Part shown: positions 1 to 7,825 of the stretch, piece by piece
Layout of the letters: each line of letters opens with the position of its first letter
How positions within the stretch are numbered: position 1 is the first letter of the stretch
Assembly (NCBI RefSeq): GCF_013415885.1
Contig: NZ_CP058910.1
Span: forward strand, 3,968,001-4,032,000
DNA: 64,000 nucleotides
Source: Halosimplex rubrum
GTDB taxonomy: Archaea; Halobacteriota; Halobacteria; Halobacteriales; Haloarculaceae
Reading direction: 5' to 3'
Notes under the pieces: model-generated
Told to the model about the DNA's origin: nothing
Database searches by the model: none
What the model saw: only the letters and a program-made list of their open reading frames with translations
Position numbers and translations under genes: made by a program

Positions 1-192
1 CGGATCGCCTCGGGTCCGACGGTCGCGCTGAAACAGTCGAAGCGGCTCGTCGAACAGGGGCCGACGAGTTCGCTCGATGAGGCCATCGAAAACGAGGCCG
101 CCGCCCAGATCGTCTCCGCGTCGACGGGGGACCACGAGGAGGGCGTCCGCGCGTTCGTCGCGAGCCGCGAACCCGAGTTCGAGGGAGAGTGA
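1..192 (+). CDS. Enoyl-CoA hydratase/isomerase family protein, C-terminal end (partial)
   Basis: The window opens inside this gene; only the last 63 codons are present, ending with TGA. The visible peptide contains GPTVALKQSKRLVEQG and a C-terminal EGVRAFVASREPEF stretch. This matches the end of crotonase-fold enoyl-CoA hydratases, where a helix after the catalytic core precedes a conserved 'D..EG..AF...R.P.F' tail. The family hydrates trans-2-enoyl-CoA in beta-oxidation, but the catalytic residues lie upstream of the window, so the exact reaction cannot be given. It converges with the exporter gene on the other strand. Confidence 0.75.
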   Translation, partial: RIASGPTVALKQSKRLVEQGPTSSLDEAIENEAAAQIVSASTGDHEEGVRAFVASREPEFEGE

Positions 193-219
193 CGAGGGTG
201 GGGCCGGCGAGGGGAGGGT

Positions 220-1290
220 TCAGTCGTCGGCGGGACAGCCCGGGCCATCGGGGTCGATCCGGCAGTCGCTCACCGGGTGGTCGGTCGCCGAGCGGTCGTC
301 GGGCGCGTCGGTCCCGCCGTCGGTCGCGTAGGCGTCGTCGAGCGAGCGCAGGCTCTCGGAGGCCAGCAGGCGGCCGGGGAGGGTGTCCCGGAGTCCGGGC
401 CGGGCGAACGACTCGCTCCCGATGACGGCGAAGCCGGCGAAGACGACGAGGAAGCCGGCGACGGCGAGCCCCGAGATCGTCTCGCCCAGCAGCGCCCAGC
501 CGCCGAGGGTCGCGACGAGCGGGACGACGTAGAACGCGAGGTTCGCCCGGATCGCCCCGACGGAGTCGATGAGGCCGAAGTAGGCGATGTAGGCGAGCGC
601 GCCGGCGAAGACGGCGACGTAGCCCAGCGCGAGCAGCGCCTCGGCGTTCCACGACACCGCGGCGACCGACTCGCCGGCTCCGAGACTCAGGGCGTGCGTG
701 ACCAGGGCGGCCAGCGGGAGGCCCCACGCGACCCGGACGGTGCTGTCGAGGTCGGCGTCGGCCCGGCGGATCAGGACCGATCCGAGCGCGCCGCACACCG
801 CGCTGACGAGCAGTACCGCCTCGCCGAAGACGCCGCCCGAGAGCAGCGCCGCGGGGTCGGGGCTGGCGACCAGTCCGACGCCGAGGAGACCTAACGCCAT
901 GCCGACCGCGCCGCGCGCCGAGAGGCGTTCGTCGGCGAGCAGGACGGCGGCGAAGACGGGCGTCAGGATCGGGTTCAGGCTGGCGATGATGGCGCCGACG
1001 CCGCTGGTGACGTACTGCTGGCCGACGAACAGCAGGGCGTTCGTCAGCCCGATGGCGAACAGCCCGGTCGCGACGATGCCGCCGAGGTCGCCCCGCGTCC
1101 GCGGGACGAGCTGCTCGCGCGAACGGGTGAGCGCGACGAACGCGAACAGCGCGACCGCGGCCACGTCGAACCGGAGCGCGACGAACAGCAGCGGGGGGAA
1201 GTGAGCCAGTCCGGCCTTCGCCGCGACGAACGTCCCGCCGAAGAGGACGCTGGTCGCCAGGAACGCCGCGACGGTACGACGGCCGATCAC
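220..1290 (-). CDS. EamA/DMT-superfamily transporter
   Basis: A 356-residue protein with about ten hydrophobic helices arranged as two EamA repeats (roughly residues 5-140 and 150-285), followed by an acidic, Asp-rich tail of about 70 residues. The first repeat starts with AFLATSVLFGGTFVAAKAGL and the second contains the typical 'LGE.....A..G..L...G' ending (LLGETISGLAVAGFLVV). DMT-family EamA proteins export amino acids or other small metabolites across the cytoplasmic membrane; the substrate cannot be read from sequence. The GTG start at 1290 was chosen because GGAGGTG lies just upstream. A TATA-like CTATAAGG lies further upstream, in the 237-bp gap to the divergent regulator gene. Confidence 0.8.
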   Translation of the reverse strand: MIGRRTVAAFLATSVLFGGTFVAAKAGLAHFPPLLFVALRFDVAAVALFAFVALTRSREQLVPRTRGDLGGIVATGLFAIGLTNALLFVGQQYVTSGVGAIIASLNPILTPVFAAVLLADERLSARGAVGMALGLLGVGLVASPDPAALLSGGVFGEAVLLVSAVCGALGSVLIRRADADLDSTVRVAWGLPLAALVTHALSLGAGESVAAVSWNAEALLALGYVAVFAGALAYIAYFGLIDSVGAIRANLAFYVVPLVATLGGWALLGETISGLAVAGFLVVFAGFAVIGSESFARPGLRDTLPGRLLASESLRSLDDAYATDGGTDAPDDRSATDHPVSDCRIDPDGPGCPADD

Positions 1291-1527
1291 GGCGCCACCT
1301 CCCGGTGCGACGGGTGATGCGTAGTAGAGATCATCGTACAATATCCAACGACTTGGACCCTTATAGCTCCGTTTAGAAATTCTTGAGCGGCGAGCAAGCG
1401 CCGCGCCCGTCGTCGCGATTGCACGCCGTGAAAGTCGGTCACGCCGTGCGGTCGGCCCGCGAGCGCGGCCGAAGGCGAGAAGCGGCCGGCCCGAAAACGG
1501 TTTAGCCCGACGGGCGCCACTCCCGAT

Positions 1528-2328
1528 ATGGACGCGGCGCTTGAAGACGTGGAGTTCCTGGCGCTCTCGGCCAATCGAGTGACGGTGTTGCAGTCGCTCG
1601 CGGCGGGGCCGCGGAGCCGCTCGGCCCTGGCCGAGGAGACCGGCGCCTCTCAGGCCACGCTGGGGCGTATCCTCGCGGACTTCGAGGAGCGCTCGTGGGC
1701 GCGCCGCACCGACGGTGGCTACGAGGCGACGGCGACGGGCCGGCTCGTCGCCGACGCGTTCTCCGACCTCCTGGACGCGCTGAAACTCGAGGTGGACCTC
1801 CGGGATATCGTGGCCTATCTGCCCACCGAGGAGCTGGGGTTCGACCTCGCTCGGCTGGCCGACGCCACGATAACCGTCCCGACGGAGACCCGGCCGAACG
1901 CGCCGGTCCAGCGGCTGATCGACCTGGAGCGCGACGCCGCGGAGGTCCGGGCCTTCTCCCACGCGTTCAACGAACAGACGCTCTCGCTGATGGCCGACCG
2001 GGCGACCGACGGGGCGGTCCGGTTCCGCGGCGTCTTCTCGCCGGACGTCGTCGAGGCGCTGGCGAGCGACGGCGCGCTCCGTCGCCACCTCCTCGCGCTC
2101 GTCGACGCCGAAACCGCTGCGGTCAGGGTCCGGTCGGCCGGCGTCCCGGTCGCGGGCACCCTCGTCGACGGCCGCGTCCACCTGCTGGTCCGAGACGACA
2201 GCGGCGTCCTCCGGGCCTCGATCGACACCGACGACGCCGCCGTCCGCGAGTGGGCCGACGACGCCTTCGACCGCTACTGGACGGAGGCGACGCCGCTCGA
2301 CCGCGACGACGTGATCTCCCCGGAGTGA
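1528..2328 (+). CDS. Winged-helix transcriptional regulator with FilR1-type C-terminal domain
   Basis: A 266-residue protein. Residues about 8-75 form a winged helix-turn-helix (SRSALAEETGASQATLGRIL as the recognition region). The remainder resembles the haloarchaeal/methanogen FilR1 ligand-sensing domain, with 'R.FS..FNEQTLSLMADRA' and a final hydrophobic 'VHLLVRDDSGVLRASI' strand. Proteins of this kind are numerous in haloarchaea and usually have unknown ligands. It lies 237 bp from the divergent EamA exporter, a common layout for a local regulator, but control of that exporter is inference. The ATG start at 1528 is the first in frame. Confidence 0.75.
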   Translation: MDAALEDVEFLALSANRVTVLQSLAAGPRSRSALAEETGASQATLGRILADFEERSWARRTDGGYEATATGRLVADAFSDLLDALKLEVDLRDIVAYLPTEELGFDLARLADATITVPTETRPNAPVQRLIDLERDAAEVRAFSHAFNEQTLSLMADRATDGAVRFRGVFSPDVVEALASDGALRRHLLALVDAETAAVRVRSAGVPVAGTLVDGRVHLLVRDDSGVLRASIDTDDAAVREWADDAFDRYWTEATPLDRDDVISPE

Positions 2329-2400
2329 GACCGCCGGACGCGGACCCACCGGACGCCTCACCCTCCTGCGTCCCGGTACCGCGTTCGCCAGGCTTTTGAT

Positions 2401-2414
2401 TTAGACGGGTCTAA
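2401..2414. promoter_or_regulatory. Palindromic operator candidate upstream of GDT1-family gene
   Basis: TTAGACGGGTCTAA is a perfect inverted repeat of 6+6 bases with a 2-base centre, in an AT-rich patch 81 bases before the GDT1-family start codon. Its symmetry and TTAG...CTAA ends resemble sites used by DtxR/MntR/Idr metal regulators, and GDT1/UPF0016 proteins move Mn2+ or Ca2+. Binding is inference; a DtxR-family gene lies at 45141-45572. Confidence 0.5.
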
Positions 2415-2494
2415 TTTGCGGATATGACGCGTCACGCGCGGTCCGTCCGGTGGGGCACCGCCGGGCCGGCGGTCGGGCCGGGGGTGGATACGCC

Positions 2495-3274
2495 GTGAGC
2501 GATTTTCTGGCGGTGATGTTCGCGGCGATGGTCGCACAGCTGGTCGTCCTGCCCGGCGAGAAGGTGCAGTTCATCATCGCGGGACTGGCGACGCGGTTCC
2601 GCCCGCTGACGGTCGTCGGCGCGGCGGGACTGGCCTTCGCCGGCTGGACGGCGCTGGAGATCTGGTTCGGTCAGGCGCTGAAGGGGGCGTTGCCGCCGGT
2701 GTACCTCGACGCGGTCTCGGGCGTGCTGTTCCTGCTGTTCGGCGTGTTGCTCCTCCGGTCGATCCCCGAGGGCGCACGCGTCCGGCCGGGCAGCGACGGT
2801 GAACCGTCCGCCGAGGAGGTCGCGGCGGCCGAGACCGACGGCGGGTACGCGGGCGTCGGCGGGAGCGGCGACCTCGACGTGTCGGTGCTGGGCCGGGACG
2901 TGCCCGACCGCTTCGGGAACTTCCTGCCGATCTTCGCGCTGATGGCGGTCGGCGAGTTCGGCGACAAGACCCAGCTGGTGACGATCAGCCTCGCCGTCCA
3001 GTACGGCGCCCACCCGGGTATCTGGGTCGGCGAGATGCTCGTCATCGTTCCCATCAGCCTCGCCAACGCCTACTTCTTCAGCACGTTCGCGGGCCGCTTC
3101 GACGCGGCGAAGGCCCACCTGTTCGGCGCGAGCGTGTTCTTCTTTTTCGGGATCGACACGTTCCTCGCGGTCTTCACCGGCTTCTCGGTCTGGGAGACGG
3201 TCGTCGGCGCGCTCGCGGGAGTTGTCCAGGGCGCCGTCGGCACCGTCGCCGTAGTCGCCCCGGCGCTGCCGTGA
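2495..3274 (+). CDS. TMEM165/GDT1 (UPF0016) family cation transporter
   Basis: A 259-residue membrane protein made of two homologous halves joined by a hydrophilic acidic linker (about residues 95-135). The second half carries the family signature GEFGDKTQ. The corresponding first-half segment is degenerate (LPGEKVQ, with the aspartate replaced), followed by the expected LATRF. UPF0016 proteins exchange Mn2+ or Ca2+ for protons and usually need both acidic motifs, so the altered first motif is notable. GTG at 2495 was chosen because GGGGGTGG lies just before it and the first transmembrane helix follows directly. The upstream palindrome suggests metal-dependent control (inference). Confidence 0.75.
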   Translation: MSDFLAVMFAAMVAQLVVLPGEKVQFIIAGLATRFRPLTVVGAAGLAFAGWTALEIWFGQALKGALPPVYLDAVSGVLFLLFGVLLLRSIPEGARVRPGSDGEPSAEEVAAAETDGGYAGVGGSGDLDVSVLGRDVPDRFGNFLPIFALMAVGEFGDKTQLVTISLAVQYGAHPGIWVGEMLVIVPISLANAYFFSTFAGRFDAAKAHLFGASVFFFFGIDTFLAVFTGFSVWETVVGALAGVVQGAVGTVAVVAPALP

Positions 3275-3348
3275 GCCGGTGACCGACGCCGGCCGACCGC
3301 CGACACCGATCGCCACCCACAAGCGGGTTCGGCCGATACCGACGGGCG

Positions 3349-4275
3349 ATGAGTGACGCCGACGCGGCGGCGGGCGAGCAGTACCTCCCCGAGGACGCCG
3401 ACGCCGTCCGCGACGCGCTGGTGGCGTGGTACGAGGCCGACCACCGCGACTTTCCCTGGCGCCGCACCGACGACCCCTACGAGATCCTCGTCTCGGAGGT
3501 GATGAGCCAGCAGACCCAGCTGAGTCGGGTCGTCACCGCCTGGGAGGCCTTCCTGGAGCGGTGGCCGACGACCGCCGAGCTCGCGGCGGCCGACCGCGCC
3601 GACGTGGTCGGGTTCTGGAGCGACCACAGCCTCGGCTACAACAACCGCGCGAAGTACCTCCACGAGGCCGCCGGCCAGGTCGAGGACGACTACGGCGGCG
3701 AGTTCCCCGACTCGCCCGACGAGCTCTCCGAGCTGATGGGCGTCGGACCCTACACCGCCAACGCCGTCGCGAGCTTCGCCTTCGACAACGGGAACGCGGT
3801 GGTCGACACGAACGTCAAGCGCGTCCTCTACCGCGCGTTCGATGTGCCCGACGACGACGCGGCCTTCGAGCGGGTGGCCGCCGAGTTGATGCCCGAGGGC
3901 GAGTCGCGCGTCTGGAACAACGCGATCATGGAACTGGGCGGGGTGGCCTGCGAGAAGTCGCCCGCCTGCGACGGGGCCGAGTGTCCCTGGCGCGAGTGGT
4001 GTCACGCCTACGGCACGGGCGACTTCACCGCACCCGACGTGCCGACCCAGCCCGACTTCGAGGGGAGCCGCCGGCAGATGCGTGGACGCGTCGTGAACGT
4101 CCTCGGCGAACACGGCGAACTCGAACTGGACAGACTCGGACCGCGCGTTCGCGTCGACTACGCGCCCGACGGCGAGTACGGTCGCGAGTGGCTCGCCGGC
4201 CTCCTCTCGGACCTGGACGACGACGGGCTGGTGGCGTTCGACCGCGAGGCGGGCGTCGCCAGTCTGGCGCGGTGA
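3349..4275 (+). CDS. mutY: A/G-specific adenine DNA glycosylase (MutY)
   Basis: A 308-residue HhH-GPD glycosylase that removes adenine mispaired with guanine or 8-oxoguanine. The catalytic glutamate is Glu50 in SEVMSQQTQ. The helix-hairpin-helix is at about 129-142 (LMGVGPYTANAVAS) and the conserved aspartate is Asp153 in VVDTNVKR. Four cysteines (201, 207, 212, 218) should hold the [4Fe-4S] cluster, but the spacing is C-x5-C-x4-C-x5-C rather than the E. coli C-x6-C-x2-C-x5-C. The bacterial NUDIX-like 8-oxoG recognition domain is absent; about 80 residues resembling a winged helix replace it. The ATG start fits family length in haloarchaea. Confidence 0.9.
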   Translation: MSDADAAAGEQYLPEDADAVRDALVAWYEADHRDFPWRRTDDPYEILVSEVMSQQTQLSRVVTAWEAFLERWPTTAELAAADRADVVGFWSDHSLGYNNRAKYLHEAAGQVEDDYGGEFPDSPDELSELMGVGPYTANAVASFAFDNGNAVVDTNVKRVLYRAFDVPDDDAAFERVAAELMPEGESRVWNNAIMELGGVACEKSPACDGAECPWREWCHAYGTGDFTAPDVPTQPDFEGSRRQMRGRVVNVLGEHGELELDRLGPRVRVDYAPDGEYGREWLAGLLSDLDDDGLVAFDREAGVASLAR

Positions 4276-4400
4276 TCGGGGGCGTCCGGGCGGGCGCTCG
4301 GTCGGCAGGTCGGTCTCGCGGCGAGCGACTCCGGACCGGCGCGACCGGCGTCATTTTCACCCGTCCCCTCGCAGACCGCCGTCTGCCGGACCAACCACAC

Positions 4401-4961
4401 GTGGTCGCGCTCTGCGGGAGCCTTCGCGAGGAGAGCTACACGCGCAAGGCGCTCCGAATCGCGCTCGACGAGGCCGAGGACAGGGGTGCCAGCGTCGACC
4501 TGATCGACCTCCGCGAGCTGGATCTACCCCTGTTCGACGCGGACGACGACGCCGGCGACGCCGAGGAACTGCGCGAGCGGGTGGGGCGAGCGGACTCGGT
4601 CCTCCTCGGGACGCCCGTCTATCACGGCTCGTACTCGTCGGTCCTGAAGACCGCGCTGGACTACTGCGGGTTCGACGAGTTCGAGCACACGACCGTCGGG
4701 CTGCTGTGTGTCGCCGGTGGCTCCTTCCCGATCACCTCGCTGGACCACCTGCAGTCGGTCGCCCGCTCGCTCGACGCCTGGGTGGTCCCCCATCAGGTCG
4801 CGCTCCCGAAGGCCCGGTCGAAGTTCGAGGGCGCGGCGCTGCGCGAGGCGAGCGACGCCGAGCGTGTGCGAACGCTGGGCCAGCGCGTCGTCGAGTACGC
4901 GACCATCGAGCCGGACCCGCCCTGCCCGGAGAGCGCGGAGAACGTCGGTGCGACCCACTGA
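4401..4961 (+). CDS. NADPH-dependent FMN reductase family protein
   Basis: A 186-residue flavodoxin-fold protein. The phosphate-binding loop CGSLREESYTRKAL is right at the N-terminus. The middle strand-loop LGTPVYHGSYSSVLKTALDY matches the FMN-contact region of the NADPH_dep_FMN_red family, where it forms the dimer and flavin pocket. Such enzymes reduce FMN, quinones or azo/nitro compounds with NADPH; the physiological substrate is unknown. No in-frame ATG exists near the start, so GTG at 4401 was selected because it places the first beta strand at residue 2. It follows mutY by 125 bases on the same strand. Confidence 0.75.
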   Translation: MVALCGSLREESYTRKALRIALDEAEDRGASVDLIDLRELDLPLFDADDDAGDAEELRERVGRADSVLLGTPVYHGSYSSVLKTALDYCGFDEFEHTTVGLLCVAGGSFPITSLDHLQSVARSLDAWVVPHQVALPKARSKFEGAALREASDAERVRTLGQRVVEYATIEPDPPCPESAENVGATH

Positions 4962-5048
4962 GCGCCGCCGGCACGACGCGACCCGACAGTATCGGGTTCG
5001 GCGACCAGGCCGATACATGTAAACGAGCGGGGGGCACACGGCTGGACA

Positions 5049-6521
5049 ATGAGCGACGGCGCGGCGGTCCTGTGGGTCGACGAGCGGTCGGCGACCGGCG
5101 AGAGAACGGGCGCGACCGGGAGCGGCGGACCCGAACGGCTGGAACGGGCCGGCTACGCCGTCGTCCGGTCGACGCCCGGCTCTGTCGGCGACGCGCTCGC
5201 CGCCGAACGGGCACAGTGCGCGGTCTGCGACACCGGCGCGCTCTCGGCGGCCGAAGCGGTCGAAGCCGTCGAGACGGTCGTGGGGAGCGCACACGCCCTA
5301 CCGGTCGTCGTGTTCGCGCGCGACGGGGACGAGTCGCTCGCCCATCGAACCGTCGCCGCCGGCGCCGACGAGTACGTGCCCGCGTCGTCGGGCCGCGGGC
5401 TCGTCGACGCCGTCGACCGCGCGGTCGAACGGGATCGGGCGAGCGAGCGCGACCGGGGAGCGAAGCGGCGGCTCGACGCGCTGTTCGCCGACACGCCGGA
5501 CCCGGTCATCGAGTACGCGTTCGTCGACGGTCGGCCGGTCGTCGAGTCGGTCAACCGGGCGTTCATCGAGACGTTCGGCTACGACCGCGCGGTCGCCGTC
5601 GGCGAACCGCTCAACGACCTGGTCGTCCCCGAGGGCAAGCGCGACGAAGCCGCGTCGCTCGACGAGCGCGTCCACGCGGGCGAGCGCCTCCACGTCCAGA
5701 TAGAGCGCGAGACCACCGACGGGAGCCGGGAGTTCCTCTTCCGGAACATCCCCGTCGAGTCCGGCGAGCGGGCGGTGGGCTACGCCGTCTACGTCGACAT
5801 CACCGACCAGAAAGAGCGCGAGCGCCGGCTCCGCGAACAGAACGACCGGCTCGACGAGTTCGCCGGCGTCATCGGCCACGACCTGCGCAACCCGATGGGC
5901 GCCGTGAAACACCGCATCGAGATGGCCCGTCGAACCGGCGACGACCGCCACCTCGACGACGCCCTCTCCGCGCTCGACCGGATGGACGAACTGCTGCGCG
6001 ACCTCCTCCGGACGGCCCGCCGGGGCGAGAAACTCGGCGAGACCGAGCCCGTCTCGCTCGCCGAAGTCGCCCGCACCGCCTGGGACCACATCGCTACCGG
6101 CGAGAGCTCGCTGGTCGTCGCCGAGGACGCCACTGTCGTCGCCGACCGCGGCCGGCTGACACAACTGCTCGAGAACCTGTTCATCAACGCGGTGGAACAC
6201 GGTGCCACGAGCCCTGCTTCGCAAGCACTCGACGAGGGCAACGAGCGCGACGTCGCCAGCGACGAGCGCGGGGCGGTCGAAGTCAGGGTCGGCGTCGGCG
6301 GGGACGGTTGCGTCGTCGTCGAGGACGACGGACGAGGCATCCCCGCCGCGGACCGCGGAGAGGTGTTCGCGTCCGGGTTCTCGACGGCCACGGACGGCAC
6401 CGGCTACGGGCTGGCGATCGTCCGGCAGGTCGCGCGCGCTCACGGCTGGGAGGCCGCGGTGACCGAGAGCGACGAGGGCGGCGCCCGCTTCGAGTTCCGC
6501 GGCGTCGAGTTCGCCGACTGA
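5049..6521 (+). CDS. Hybrid-type sensor histidine kinase (receiver-like, PAS, HisKA, HATPase)
   Basis: A 490-residue soluble kinase. Residues 1-130 resemble a response-regulator receiver with a possible phospho-acceptor Asp61, but the usual conserved lysine is missing (VPASSG at that place), so this domain may be a pseudo-receiver. A PAS domain spans about 140-255. The H-box FAGVIGHDLRNPM puts the phosphorylated histidine at about His277. The ATPase has the N-box LLENLFINAVEH, a roughly 24-residue haloarchaeal insertion, the G1 box DDGRGIP and the G2 box GTGYGLAIV. No transmembrane segment is visible. No cognate regulator is adjacent, so the output partner is unknown. Confidence 0.85.
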   Translation: MSDGAAVLWVDERSATGERTGATGSGGPERLERAGYAVVRSTPGSVGDALAAERAQCAVCDTGALSAAEAVEAVETVVGSAHALPVVVFARDGDESLAHRTVAAGADEYVPASSGRGLVDAVDRAVERDRASERDRGAKRRLDALFADTPDPVIEYAFVDGRPVVESVNRAFIETFGYDRAVAVGEPLNDLVVPEGKRDEAASLDERVHAGERLHVQIERETTDGSREFLFRNIPVESGERAVGYAVYVDITDQKERERRLREQNDRLDEFAGVIGHDLRNPMGAVKHRIEMARRTGDDRHLDDALSALDRMDELLRDLLRTARRGEKLGETEPVSLAEVARTAWDHIATGESSLVVAEDATVVADRGRLTQLLENLFINAVEHGATSPASQALDEGNERDVASDERGAVEVRVGVGGDGCVVVEDDGRGIPAADRGEVFASGFSTATDGTGYGLAIVRQVARAHGWEAAVTESDEGGARFEFRGVEFAD

Positions 6522-6577
6522 CTCCCCGTCGAAGCAAACGACACCTTCTTGACGCCGTCGGCGATATCGACGGACGC

Positions 6578-6661
6578 GCGCGGGTAGCCAAGCCAGGAAA
6601 CGGCGCAGCGCTTAGGACGCTGTCCTGTAGAGGTCCGCCGGTTCAAATCCGGTCCCGCGCA
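6578..6661 (+). tRNA. tRNA-Leu(TAG)
   Basis: The acceptor strands GCGCGGG (6578-6584) and CCCGCGC (6654-6660) pair, with discriminator A at 6661 and no encoded CCA. The anticodon stem CAGCG/CGCTG encloses the loop CTTAGGA, giving anticodon TAG (reads CTA). A long variable arm and the T-loop TTCAAAT are present, as expected of a class II leucine tRNA. The 3' end is repeated twice downstream. Confidence 0.93.
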
Positions 6662-6900
6662 TCGAGCGAGTGAGCGTAGCGAACGAGCGAGAGAGCAGGA
6701 CCGATTTGAACCCCGGAAGGGACGCGCAGCGACCGTCGGGAGTGAGCATCTCTTCCTCCGGTTCAAATCCGGTCCCGCGCATTTTGCTGCGAGCAGTACG
6801 CGAACAGCAACATCGCCGGCGGATTCGAGCCCCATCAGTCGCGCACAGCGAGCGGAGCGAGCGAGCACGTCTGATTCCGGTTCAAATCCGGCCCCGTGCA
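6662..6900. repeat. Two tandem tRNA-Leu 3'-end (T-arm) repeat units, with inverted T-arm copies
   Basis: The last 24 bases of tRNA-Leu (6638-6661) recur at 6758-6781 exactly and at 6877-6900 with a few changes, with spacings of 120 and 119 bases. Within each unit there is also an inverted T-arm-like segment (6696-6716 and 6815-6836) and a run of GAGCGA-type sequence. No complete second tRNA can be folded. Reading frames through the area look spurious. This could be a stack of old attachment sites left by elements integrating at the tRNA, or an unrelated repeat family. Confidence 0.75.
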
Positions 6901-6967
6901 TCTCCGGCGCGGTCGCTCGAACGTCGCAACTGTCCTCAGCGAAGGGGCTCGAAAGCTGTAGGAAAGG

Positions 6968-6975
6968 TATAAATA
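6968..6975 (+). promoter_or_regulatory. TATA box of the AIM24-family gene
   Basis: TATAAATA lies about 30 bases before the ATG at 7001. That is the spacing expected for an archaeal promoter giving a leaderless or nearly leaderless transcript, and it supports the ATG rather than the GTG at 6980. Confidence 0.6.
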
Positions 6976-7000
6976 ATCGGTGAGCGACATCCCGGGTGAG

Positions 7001-7714
7001 ATGCGCTACACGATCGACAAGCGACCCAGCTACGCGGTGCTGGAGCTGGAGCTGGCGGAAGGCGAGGAGATCGAGACGAAGCCGGGTGCGATGATGACCC
7101 AGTCGGCGGGCATCGAGAACGAGACGAGCATCGGCGGCGACGACGGCGTGATGGGGATGGCCAAGCGGGCGATGAGCGACGAGCGGGGGCTGATCGAGAA
7201 CACCTACTACGCGACGGCCGACGACGCCGAGGTGACGCTGGTGCCCGACCACCCCGGTGATATCACGGCGATAAACGTGAGCGAGCGGGGGCCGATCCGG
7301 TCGCAGTCGGGGTCGCTACTGGCGTGGGAGCCGCTGGTCGAGCGCTCGACGGAGCTGAACAACACCTCGAACCTCTTCTCGTCGGGGGAGCTGACGGTGC
7401 TGGGCATCTCCGGGCAGGGGATGGCGTTCGTCTCCTCGTACGGGTCGATGTACGAGGTCGACGTCGAGCCCGGCGAGCCGCTGACCGTCGACGAGGACCA
7501 CCTCGTCGCCTGGTCGGAGGGGCTGTCGATGAGCCGCCAGCGCGACGGCAGCATCAAGTCGACGATGCTCGGCGGCGAGGGCTACGTGACGGAGTTCTCC
7601 GGCGAGGGTCACGTCTGGCTCCAGACGCGCAACCCGCTGACGCTGATGGCCGGCGGGACGGCACACGAGGACGACGACGACGCGGGCGGGCCGAGCGTCG
7701 ACGACTTCATCTGA
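7001..7714 (+). CDS. AIM24 / TIGR00266 family protein
   Basis: A 237-residue protein of the AIM24 (TIGR00266) family, a double beta-helix fold found in bacteria, archaea and mitochondria with no proven biochemical activity. Family features include the start MRYTIDKRPSYAVLEL, a glycine-rich turn with MMTQSAG, and a C-terminal beta segment GGEGYVTEFSGEGHVWLQTR followed by an acidic tail. No signal peptide or transmembrane segment is seen. ATG 7001 was preferred over GTG 6980 because of the TATA box about 30 bases upstream and because it matches the usual N-terminus. It is a stand-alone gene between tRNA repeats and the CobT-like gene. Confidence 0.8.
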   Translation: MRYTIDKRPSYAVLELELAEGEEIETKPGAMMTQSAGIENETSIGGDDGVMGMAKRAMSDERGLIENTYYATADDAEVTLVPDHPGDITAINVSERGPIRSQSGSLLAWEPLVERSTELNNTSNLFSSGELTVLGISGQGMAFVSSYGSMYEVDVEPGEPLTVDEDHLVAWSEGLSMSRQRDGSIKSTMLGGEGYVTEFSGEGHVWLQTRNPLTLMAGGTAHEDDDDAGGPSVDDFI

Positions 7715-7825
7715 CCGGGCGAGCCCGCCGCCGTGCCGACGGAGTTAACACCTCGCCGTCGAACCCGTCGGTATGACCGAACCCGGAGACGCGCGGGAGA
7801 CGCGGTCCGCGAGGGGGAACGGACT

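Noticed and set aside
220-2361. Extension of the EamA gene upstream to 2361
   Set aside because: The extra part is antisense to the FilR1-type regulator and Arg/Pro-rich; GTG 1290 with GGAGGTG is the convincing start.
6440-7252. Minus-strand open frame over tRNA-Leu and its repeats
   Set aside because: It covers a tRNA gene and tRNA-like repeats; translated peptides such as CAGPDLNRR are well known artefacts of tRNA 3' ends.
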